Shown in pieces: positions 1-5,148 of a stretch of DNA of 5,641 nt. A program made the translations under genes and the position numbers. The notes under the pieces were generated by a model that made no database searches, was not told the origin of the DNA, and saw nothing but the letters and a program-made list of their open reading frames with translations. Source of the DNA: Acidobacteriota bacterium (GTDB taxonomy: Bacteria > Acidobacteriota > Thermoanaerobaculia > Gp7-AA8); assembly GCA_003222375.1 (NCBI GenBank), contig QHVX01000346.1:3344-8984 (forward strand), in the 5' to 3' direction. Within the stretch, counting starts at the first letter, position 1. Every line of letters starts with the position of its first letter.

Positions 1-405
1 GCGCATGATGCGGTCGCCGTGACTCGCCCAAACGCGTTGATGTTTCGGCGTGTTGGCCAGCAGGAGCGAATCGGCGATGACGTCGATCTCCGCGCGGCCG
101 TATTCGCGTTCATCGGCTGCTTCGACTTTGCCTTCCAGGAGGTACGCCATCAGCTGCATGCCGTAGCAAATCGCGAGAGTCGGAACGCCGACGTCCAGCA
201 CTTCCCGCGAGCAGATTGGAGCTGACTCCGCGTACACCGACTGCGGGCCGCCGGAAAACACGATCGCCTTCGGATTCAGCTCGCGAATCTTTTCGATCGG
301 ATAATCGAAGGGGTGGACAACGGAGTAGACGTGCTGCTCTCGAATCCGGCGGGCAATCAACTGTGTGTATTGCGATCCGAAGTCGAGGACGAGGACTGTC
401 TCCAT
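1..405 (-). CDS. guaA: GMP synthase (glutamine-hydrolysing), N-terminal amidotransferase domain, partial
   Basis: GuaA converts XMP to GMP in the cytoplasm, using ammonia released from glutamine; this is the last step of de novo guanine nucleotide synthesis. Only the first 135 codons are present and the gene continues past the left edge, so the ATP-pyrophosphatase and dimerisation domains are not seen. The visible part is a class I glutamine amidotransferase domain: it opens with LVLDFGSQYTQL (residues 5-16), has SGGP at 51-54, the nucleophile Cys80 in ICYGMQ, REYG at 100-103 and SHGD at 128-131. All are hallmarks of GuaA rather than of other amidotransferases. The start at 405 was chosen because its ATG overlaps the TGA of the upstream DUF2461 gene (TGATG), the pattern seen at two other junctions here. 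An in-frame ATG at 411 is an alternative with a weak GAAG upstream. Expression probably depends on the HU promoter upstream. The family call is very secure; the exact start is less so. Confidence 0.96.
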   Translation of the reverse strand, partial: METVLVLDFGSQYTQLIARRIREQHVYSVVHPFDYPIEKIRELNPKAIVFSGGPQSVYAESAPICSREVLDVGVPTLAICYGMQLMAYLLEGKVEAADEREYGRAEIDVIADSLLLANTPKHQRVWASHGDRIMR

Positions 406-1073
406 CACCATGGCAACTTCAGCGATCGGGCAACGAACCGAACAAGCGGCGTCATCTTGCGGCAGTCGGCCGCGAAGTCTGCCATGAATTTGTTGCTGCA
501 GATCTCCTTCTCGCTCAATGGAACGGAAGTCACGAAATCTGTTCGCTTGAGGTCCTCGACCATCGGGTGATCAGCGGCGAAACCGCGCGGTGGTCTTTTG
601 AGCGAGCCACCTTCGATCGGCACCTTCGACTTCTTGATCGCTTTCCAATCGGATGAACCGTTCGCGACCGCTGCGCGGATCTTCGCCAGCGACTGTGCAT
701 CGGGATGCCATATGCCGGCCGCAGCGAAGTTTTGCTCCGGCGAAATGTGCAGATAGAAGCCGGGAACGCTCGCCGCGGCTTTCGCCTTCTCGTGAAAAAA
801 GTGAATGCCGAGGTGCGTTTTGTAGGGAGATTTATCGCGTGAGAATCGCGTGTCGCGATAGATCCTGAACATCGATCCGCCAACTGGGCGCGGATCGGCG
901 ACCAGGCGCGGAGCGATGCGGTTCAAACGCGGGCCGAAATCGCTGATGAAGCGGAGGGCAGGATCCCGCAGCTCCGCTTCGTATCGCTTCTTGTTGGCCG
1001 CGAACCACTCCCGATTGTTGTTCTTGCTGAGCTCTCGAAGAAACGCGAACGACTCGGAAGTGAAATACGCCAT
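405..1073 (-). CDS. DUF2461 / TIGR02453 family protein of unknown function
   Basis: This is a complete 222-residue protein, close to the usual length of the DUF2461 (TIGR02453) family, for which I know of no established biochemical function. Recognisable family features are the N-terminal FLRELSKNNNREWF segment (residues 11-24) followed by NKKRYE (27-32), and the central FRIYRDTRFSRDKSPYK block (69-85). A GFYLHISPE strand (105-113) and an aromatic/charged C-terminal half follow. There is no signal peptide or membrane segment, so it is probably cytoplasmic. Its ATG overlaps the TGA of the HU gene by one base, and its own TGA overlaps the guaA ATG by one base, so it is the middle gene of a coupled three-gene operon. 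An AAGGAG stretch (minus strand, 1096..1091) lies in the end of the HU gene about 17 bases before this ATG, which is too far for a good ribosome site. Reinitiation after HU is therefore the likelier mode. The family call is firm; no role can be assigned. Confidence 0.9.
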   Translation of the reverse strand: MAYFTSESFAFLRELSKNNNREWFAANKKRYEAELRDPALRFISDFGPRLNRIAPRLVADPRPVGGSMFRIYRDTRFSRDKSPYKTHLGIHFFHEKAKAAASVPGFYLHISPEQNFAAAGIWHPDAQSLAKIRAAVANGSSDWKAIKKSKVPIEGGSLKRPPRGFAADHPMVEDLKRTDFVTSVPLSEKEICSNKFMADFAADCRKMTPLVRFVARSLKLPW

Positions 1074-1342
1074 CAGAGCAGGTTGCGTAACTCCTTGCCG
1101 GGCTTGAAGCGGATCGTGTTTCCGGGTGGAATCTTCACCTCGACCCCGGTCTTCGGATTGCGTCCGATGCCCTTCTTGCGCTGTTTGACCTGGAACACCC
1201 CAAACCCTCTCAGCTCAATCCTCTGTCCTCGGGCAAGCGCATTGCGAAGGCCTTCAATGACCGTGTCCACCGCCTGGGCCGCCTTGACGCGCGAAATTTC
1301 CGACATTTCGGCAACTTTATTGACGATGTCCGCTTTGATCAT
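1073..1342 (-). CDS. hup: HU/IHF family nucleoid DNA-binding protein
   Basis: HU-type proteins are small dimeric histone-like proteins that bend and compact DNA in the nucleoid. The product is 89 residues, the standard size (about 90). The N-terminal half (1-40) is the helical dimerisation part. GFGVF at 46-50 opens the beta sheet, and the DNA-inserting arm carries RNPKTG at 61-66 with Pro63 at the arm tip. The family-typical end IRFKPGKELR covers 77-86. The open frame continues upstream to 1537, but residues before this ATG do not fit the family, a TATAAT box lies just 9 bases upstream, and the upstream stretch is antisense to hslR, so the start at 1342 is preferred. It heads an operon with the DUF2461 gene and guaA, joined by TGATG overlaps. 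No Shine-Dalgarno sequence precedes the start. The sequence alone does not separate HU from an IHF-like subunit. Confidence 0.93.
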   Translation of the reverse strand: MIKADIVNKVAEMSEISRVKAAQAVDTVIEGLRNALARGQRIELRGFGVFQVKQRKKGIGRNPKTGVEVKIPPGNTIRFKPGKELRNLL

Positions 1343-1351
1343 GGTTCGAGA

Positions 1352-1357
1352 ATTATA
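1352..1357 (-). promoter_or_regulatory. -10 box of the HU operon promoter (near-leaderless)
   Basis: Reading the minus strand, a perfect TATAAT runs from 1357 to 1352, and the HU ATG begins at 1342, only 9 bases after the box. A start point about 7 bases downstream of the box would fall near 1345, giving a 5' leader of only a few bases. No convincing -35 is present at 16-18 bases (the region reads GGTGTC/CGGTGT). The box lies inside the 21-base gap between the divergent HU and hslR start codons. The match is seen directly; promoter activity is inferred. Confidence 0.55.
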
Positions 1358-1363
1358 GCCGCC

Positions 1364-1720
1364 ATGAGTGATAGACACCGAATCGACGCCTGGCTGAAAC
1401 TCGCCTGCCTCTTCAAACATCGGAGCGAGGCAGCCGCGGCCTGCCGCGGCGGCAAAGTGAAGATCGATGGCCAACGCGTCAAGCCTGCCGCGGCCGTTAA
1501 GCCCGGCGACGTCATCGAGTTCATGCATGGCACCCATTACCGGCGGGTGGTCGTACAGGATCTGCCGGCGGGTCCGGTGTCGAAAGAGGTTGCCCGGACG
1601 ATGTACGTCGACGAGACCCCAAAACAGGATCGGGATGTGTTGCGGATCGCGATGCGCGAGAGGGGGAGCGGGAGACCAACCAAGCGCGACCGTCGAGAAG
1701 TTGACAAATTCAGGCGGTAG
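1364..1720 (+). CDS. hslR: S4-domain RNA-binding protein, Hsp15 (HslR) family
   Basis: In Escherichia coli, Hsp15 is a heat-shock protein that binds free 50S ribosomal subunits carrying a stalled nascent chain and helps recycle them. This 118-residue homologue has the S4 RNA-binding fold at about residues 6-52. RIDAWLKLACLFKHRSEA (6-23) is the usual opening helix pair, followed by GGKVKIDGQRVKP (29-41) and VKPGDVI (45-51). The conserved basic tail RPTKRDRREVDKF (104-116) matches the C-terminal extension of Hsp15 rather than that of other S4 proteins such as RluB or tyrosyl-tRNA synthetase. It is slightly shorter than the E. coli protein (about 133). There is no Shine-Dalgarno sequence before the ATG, and the start is only 21 bases from the divergent HU start, so leaderless or near-leaderless expression is likely. 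csp follows on the same strand after 114 bases. The family call is firm; the specific ribosome-recycling role is inferred. Confidence 0.88.
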   Translation: MSDRHRIDAWLKLACLFKHRSEAAAACRGGKVKIDGQRVKPAAAVKPGDVIEFMHGTHYRRVVVQDLPAGPVSKEVARTMYVDETPKQDRDVLRIAMRERGSGRPTKRDRREVDKFRR

Positions 1721-1734
1721 GGAATGGCTGGGTG

Positions 1735-1763
1735 TTCACCAAGGTTTTCTTTGCCACTACGTT
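1735..1763 (+). promoter_or_regulatory. possible csp promoter (weak match)
   Basis: TTCACC at 1735-1740 and TACGTT at 1758-1763 are separated by 17 bases and give partial matches to -35 and -10 consensus (4 of 6 and 3 of 6). Transcription would begin near 1770, just before the leader hairpins, giving a leader of about 65 bases. A perfect TTGACA at 1701-1706 inside the end of hslR has no acceptable -10 partner at the right distance. This is a weak, inferred assignment. Confidence 0.25.
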
Positions 1764-1771
1764 GTTTGCCT

Positions 1772-1800
1772 TTCGAGACGCAGAACCTCGCGGTTTCGAA
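1772..1800 (+). promoter_or_regulatory. upstream hairpin in the csp leader
   Basis: TTCGA (1772-1776) pairs with TCGAA (1796-1800), and stacked on it AACC (1784-1787) pairs with GGTT (1792-1795) around a TCGC loop. This makes nine base pairs interrupted by a 7-base bulge at 1777-1783. Its 3' side shares bases 1798-1800 with the hairpin that covers the ribosome-binding site, so the two stems cannot both form fully. The repeats are seen directly; an RNA function is inferred. Confidence 0.4.
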
Positions 1801-1830
1801 TCTCCGACTGGCAGCACAGAAAGGAGATTC
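1798..1830 (+). promoter_or_regulatory. Shine-Dalgarno-sequestering hairpin of csp
   Basis: GAATCTCC (1798-1805) and GGAGATTC (1823-1830) form a perfect 8-bp inverted repeat with a 17-base loop. Inside the loop, CTG (1808-1810) can pair with CAG (1817-1819). The 3' arm contains the GGAG core of the csp ribosome-binding site (AAGGAG, 1821-1826), 8 bases before the GTG start. When folded, this stem would block translation initiation. Regulation by RNA structure is well known for E. coli cspA, but no sequence similarity to that leader is claimed here. Confidence 0.5.
1821..1826 (+). promoter_or_regulatory. strong ribosome-binding site of csp
   Basis: AAGGAG lies 8 bases before a GTG codon at 1835. 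This site decides the start: the frame is also open upstream from an ATG at 1724, but that extension of 37 residues does not resemble a cold-shock protein and has no ribosome site. It is the only strong, well-spaced Shine-Dalgarno sequence in the window. Confidence 0.85.
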
Positions 1831-1834
1831 ACCC

Positions 1835-2038
1835 GTGAAAACAAACGGTACCGTTAAGTGGTTCAACGACGCCAAGGGCTTCGGATTCATCACGACGGAG
1901 GGCGGTGAGGACGTGTTCGTCCACTTCTCCGCCATCCAGGGCAACGGCTTCCGCTCCCTCTCCGAGGGTGCCCACGTTCAGTTCGACGTGGTGCAGGGCC
2001 CGAAAGGCCTGCAGGCCGCAAACGTGACTCTGTCGTAA
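1835..2038 (+). CDS. csp: cold-shock domain protein (CspA family), GTG start
   Basis: Csp proteins are small OB-fold proteins that bind single-stranded RNA and DNA, melt RNA secondary structure and assist translation, especially after a temperature drop. The product is 67 residues, the usual size. [16 protein letters not shown] (4-19) contains the RNP1 motif KGFGFI at 14-19; RNP2 is VFVHF at 27-31; the final strand QAANVTL is at 60-66. The start is GTG, positioned by a strong AAGGAG. It lies downstream of hslR and ends just before a strong terminator. The leader contains two competing hairpins, one covering the ribosome site, which suggests control at translation. Not every Csp paralogue is cold-induced, so cold induction itself is unproven. 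Confidence 0.95.
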   Translation: MKTNGTVKWFNDAKGFGFITTEGGEDVFVHFSAIQGNGFRSLSEGAHVQFDVVQGPKGLQAANVTLS

Positions 2039-2060
2039 GACGTCAACAGCCAGAAACTTC

Positions 2061-2089
2061 AAAGGGCAGCCAAAACGGCTGCCCTTTTT
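2061..2089 (+). terminator. intrinsic terminator of csp, possibly bidirectional
   Basis: AAAGGGCAGCC (2061-2071) pairs perfectly with GGCTGCCCTTT (2077-2087) around a 5-base loop, an 11-bp stem, and the T tract continues to 2089. It lies 22 bases after the csp stop and 3 bases beyond the convergent rodA stop. The reverse strand also has the stem but only a short T run (TTTGAAG), so termination of the rodA transcript here is plausible but weaker. Confidence 0.92.
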
Positions 2090-2092
2090 GTT

Positions 2093-3157
2093 TCAGACGT
2101 GCCCGAACCGCCGCATGTCGACGTTCGCCATGAGTCCGATCGCGATCAGAAACATCATCGTCGACGATCCGCCGTACGAGATCAGCGGCAGCGGGATGCC
2201 GGTCGTGGGCAGGATTCCGATCTGCATCGAGACGTTGATCAGCACGTGGAAGATGAAAAACGAGATGAGGCAGATCGCGAGAAATGTGCCGCCGCGATCG
2301 CGGGCGTTCCTGGCGAAGTTCAGCGCCTGGATGATCAAAAAGAGATAGAGCCCGAGGACGATCATCACGCCGATGAAGCCCCACTCCTCGCCGAGGACCG
2401 CGAAGATGAAGTCGGTGTGACGCGCGGGAAGATATTCGAGCTTCGCTTGCGTTCCCTGCCGGAATCCTTTTCCGTGGATCCCTCCCGAACCGATCGCTAT
2501 CTTGGGATCGCGATCGGGATTGAGGAACGTGATCACACGGTCCTTTTGATATTGATGCAACAGTGTCCATCCGACCGGAAGTGCGATCACTAAGACGATC
2601 GCGGCCACAACCCACACCTTCCAACGGATGCCGCCGAAGAACATCGCGACCGCGACCAGCGGAAAGAATGTCGCGGCGGTGCCGAAGTCCGGCTCGACGA
2701 TGATCAATCCGACCGGTAGCGCGATGATGGCCATCGCTCTCAGGAACGAGCGCGTGTTCATGTAGGCGCTCTCCTGACGATCAAAGTAACGGGCGAGCAT
2801 CAAGGCCGTGAAGATCTTCATGAACTCCGACGGCTGAAATTGAAAGCTGCCGATGTGGATCCACGACTTCACGTGCGCCGTCACTTTTCCCCAGATGAGG
2901 AGGTACACGAGAAGCACGTTGCCGATGCCGTACAGCACCGGCGCAATTTCGAAGAAGACGTGGTAGTCGACCAGCATGAACAGAAGCATCAGCGCGATGC
3001 CGATGGCGATCCACAGAACTTGTTTGAGCAGAAGGTTCAGGCTCGGATCCGTGAAGTACGTCGCGCTGTAGATCAGCATGCAACCGATCGCCGTGATCGC
3101 GATGGCGGTCCCGATGAAATTGATATCGAGGGCGGACAGCGCACGCGCGCGAGGCAT
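2093..3157 (-). CDS. rodA: rod-shape peptidoglycan glycosyltransferase RodA (SEDS family)
   Basis: RodA is the inner-membrane SEDS polymerase that extends glycan strands from lipid II during cell elongation, working with PBP2. The product is 354 residues, slightly shorter than E. coli RodA (370), and is mostly membrane helices. Key SEDS features are present: Trp99 in the KSWIHIG segment, QPSE at 108-111, EPDFGT at 155-160, the putative catalytic Asp249 in RHTDFIF (equivalent to E. coli Asp262), and the C-terminal signature [13 protein letters not shown] (320-332). One oddity is that NPDRDP (213-218) runs straight into KIAIGSGG (219-226). E. coli RodA has about ten extra residues there, ending in a GYHIIQS-type segment. 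The frame is clean, so this is a deletion rather than a frameshift. The ATG at 3157 overlaps the mrdA TGA (TGATG), giving translational coupling. The frame is open further upstream, but that part is a shadow of mrdA. Identity is very secure. Confidence 0.96.
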   Translation of the reverse strand: [354 protein letters not shown]

Positions 3158-5136
3158 CAGTGGCCGAAGTTGGAGTTCGCCGGAGCGGGAGGAGCCTTCT
3201 TCTCCTGACCGGGAACGGGGAGCTTTCCTTCGCGGATCGCTTCGAGCGTGTCGGGATTGTTGAGATCGAGGGCCGCGTTTTCGATCTGTCCTTTGAATCG
3301 CGATTCGTAGAGCAGCTTGGCGAGCGGGGCCGCGTCCGTGCCGCCGTGCTGGCCCGCATGTTCGACGAATACCGCGACCACCATCTGCGGATTTTCTTTT
3401 TCGGCGTACGACACGAACCACGCGTGATCGCGTTGCATGAACGGCAGGCCAGCGGTGCTGAACCAGCCGCTTTGCGCGATGACCTGCGCCGTGCCGGTTT
3501 TGCCGGCGATGTCGAGGCCCGCCACGCGTGCGTTTCCGCCAGTGCCCCCTTCTTCGTTGACCACTTTCCAAAGACCATTGGTCACGGTCTTCCAGGCCGT
3601 GTCCGGGATGCGTACTTTGCGGAGGACTTCACTGGCGACCTGCAGCCTCTCCATCGAGCCATCTGGTTTCTGACGCTCGATCATGCGCACCACGTGCGGC
3701 CGATAAATCGTTCCGCCATTCGCGATGGTAGCCATCATCACCGCCGTCTGCAGCGGAGTGACGATCAGAGGTCCCTGGCCGATGGCGACGGAGATCGTTT
3801 CGCTCGGGTACCACTTTCGGTGCTGCTTCTTCGCCGCCCACTCTGTCGATGGAACAATGCCGGCCTTCTCACCATCGAGATCAATTTTGGAGATCTCGCC
3901 GAAGCCGAGGTTGTGGGCCCATTCGGAGATTTTGTCGACGCCGAGTCGCGCGCCAACATTGTAGAAAAAGATATCGCAGGAAACTTTCAGGGCCGTCGTC
4001 ACGCTGACGACACCGTGCCCTTGCCTTCTCCAATCGCGAAATCGTCGGCCGAAGAACACGGCGCTCCCTGGGCAGTCGAACGTCGTTCCGGGACCGATCG
4101 CTCCCTCCGCGAGCCCTGCCACTGCCATCGTCGTCTTGAAAACCGATCCGGGCGAATAAAGACCCTGGATGGCGCGATTCAGCTCCGTTTTGAACGGATT
4201 TGACGAAATCACCTTCCAGGTATCGGGCGTGAAGCGTTTAGAGAAAACGTTGGGATTGAATTCGGGCGAAGAGACCATCGCCAGCACTTCACCGTTGCGT
4301 GGATCGAGCGCCACCACAGCGCCGACGAATTCGTTCTCAACGAAATACTGCTCGGCGCGGCGCTGCAGATCGAAGTCGACGGTCAGATAGACGTTGCTGC
4401 CGGCGACAGGATCCTGTCGCGCGGTGCGCACTTCCGCGAGACGGCGGCCGTGACTGTCGTACTCCCAGAATTGTGTGCCGTCTTTGCCGCGCAGGTATTC
4501 GTCGTACATCAGCTCGACGCCGCGCTTGCCGATCAAGTCTCCCGGCTTGAGCTCCTTGTGCTGGATCAGATCGCGTTCCGATACTTCGCCGATGAATCCG
4601 ATTGCGTGCGACGCCAACGTGCCATATGGATAGTTCCGGCGCTGCACAGGCTCGACGTTAAGCTCCGGAAACGAAAGCGACTCGGCCTGGATCGATGCCA
4701 CTTGCGACATCGTCAGGTCTTCGGCCACCGGAATCGGGCGTGCGAAGGGAATCACTTTTCCTTTTTCGAAACGCGCCTCGATGTCCTGCGGCGTCGTGCC
4801 GAGGGAGGTCGCCAGAAAGGAGACCAGTTTTCCGCGATGCGTCTTGTCGCTCTTGACGATGGGCCGCATCACGACGCGATCGAGCGTCAGCGAGTAGGCG
4901 GGCTGATTGTCGGCCAGAATTTTTTTGCCTTCGCGATCGAGGATCAGGCCGCGTTTCGCCGGCATCGCCACCGGACGCAGCGCGTTCGCGTCCGAGAGGT
5001 TGCGATATTTCTCCGCCTGCACTCCCTGGACGAACCAGAACGAACCGGCCAGGAAGACGAAGATGGCGACGATCGCCCACAACAATGCGTTGATGCGGAA
5101 GGTCAGGAACTTCTGATCATCTCGATAGACTCGCAT
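3157..5136 (-). CDS. mrdA: penicillin-binding protein 2 (elongation-specific transpeptidase)
   Basis: PBP2 is the class B transpeptidase that cross-links peptidoglycan in the elongation complex and activates RodA. The product is 659 residues, near the family norm (about 630). It has a short cytoplasmic tail, one membrane anchor (about 18-36), and a periplasmic pedestal domain with RGLILDREG at 62-70. The transpeptidase domain has all three active-site motifs: SVFK at 331-334 (nucleophile Ser331), SCD at 386-388 and KTGT at 546-549. Asp as third residue of the second motif is common in PBP2 proteins. The C-terminal tail is short and rich in Pro and Ala (about 638-656). The start is 12 bases after the mreD stop, with no evident Shine-Dalgarno sequence, and the stop overlaps the rodA start. 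Two long open frames on the opposite strand (3160-4203 and 4450-5145) are shadows. Identity is very secure. Confidence 0.97.
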   Translation of the reverse strand: MRVYRDDQKFLTFRINALLWAIVAIFVFLAGSFWFVQGVQAEKYRNLSDANALRPVAMPAKRGLILDREGKKILADNQPAYSLTLDRVVMRPIVKSDKTHRGKLVSFLATSLGTTPQDIEARFEKGKVIPFARPIPVAEDLTMSQVASIQAESLSFPELNVEPVQRRNYPYGTLASHAIGFIGEVSERDLIQHKELKPGDLIGKRGVELMYDEYLRGKDGTQFWEYDSHGRRLAEVRTARQDPVAGSNVYLTVDFDLQRRAEQYFVENEFVGAVVALDPRNGEVLAMVSSPEFNPNVFSKRFTPDTWKVISSNPFKTELNRAIQGLYSPGSVFKTTMAVAGLAEGAIGPGTTFDCPGSAVFFGRRFRDWRRQGHGVVSVTTALKVSCDIFFYNVGARLGVDKISEWAHNLGFGEISKIDLDGEKAGIVPSTEWAAKKQHRKWYPSETISVAIGQGPLIVTPLQTAVMMATIANGGTIYRPHVVRMIERQKPDGSMERLQVASEVLRKVRIPDTAWKTVTNGLWKVVNEEGGTGGNARVAGLDIAGKTGTAQVIAQSGWFSTAGLPFMQRDHAWFVSYAEKENPQMVVAVFVEHAGQHGGTDAAPLAKLLYESRFKGQIENAALDLNNPDTLEAIREGKLPVPGQEKKAPPAPANSNFGH

Positions 5137-5148
5137 AACGGTTAACCA

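Noticed and set aside
1701..1706. Perfect TTGACA near the end of hslR as a -35 for csp.
   Set aside because: No acceptable -10 occurs 15-19 bases downstream (the region reads GAATGGCT), so it is probably a chance match inside coding sequence.
1537..1944. Minus-strand open frame of 135 codons across hslR and csp.
   Set aside because: It is antisense to two secure genes and to the csp leader, with no family features.
2006..2017. Perfect 12-base palindrome GGCCTGCAGGCC near the end of csp.
   Set aside because: It falls in codons for the conserved KGLQAA segment of the protein, so it is most simply explained by coding plus GC-rich codon choice.
3158..3571. Extension of the rodA frame upstream of its ATG (about 138 codons).
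   Set aside because: The translated stretch is low-quality Arg-rich sequence antiphase to mrdA; RodA homology and the TGATG overlap fix the start at 3157.
3160..4203. Long plus-strand open frame (347 codons) opposite mrdA, and another of 231 codons at 4450-5145.
   Set aside because: Both lie wholly antisense to a clear PBP2 gene, have no recognisable family features and have a shadow-like composition rich in Arg, Asp and His. Long antisense frames are expected in GC-rich genes.
4920..4926. Run of seven T (seven A on the coding strand) in mrdA as a possible polymerase or ribosome slippage site.
   Set aside because: It encodes Lys-Lys in GKKIL, a normal place in PBP2, and the frame is intact on both sides; there is no downstream structure or alternative product to support programmed slippage.
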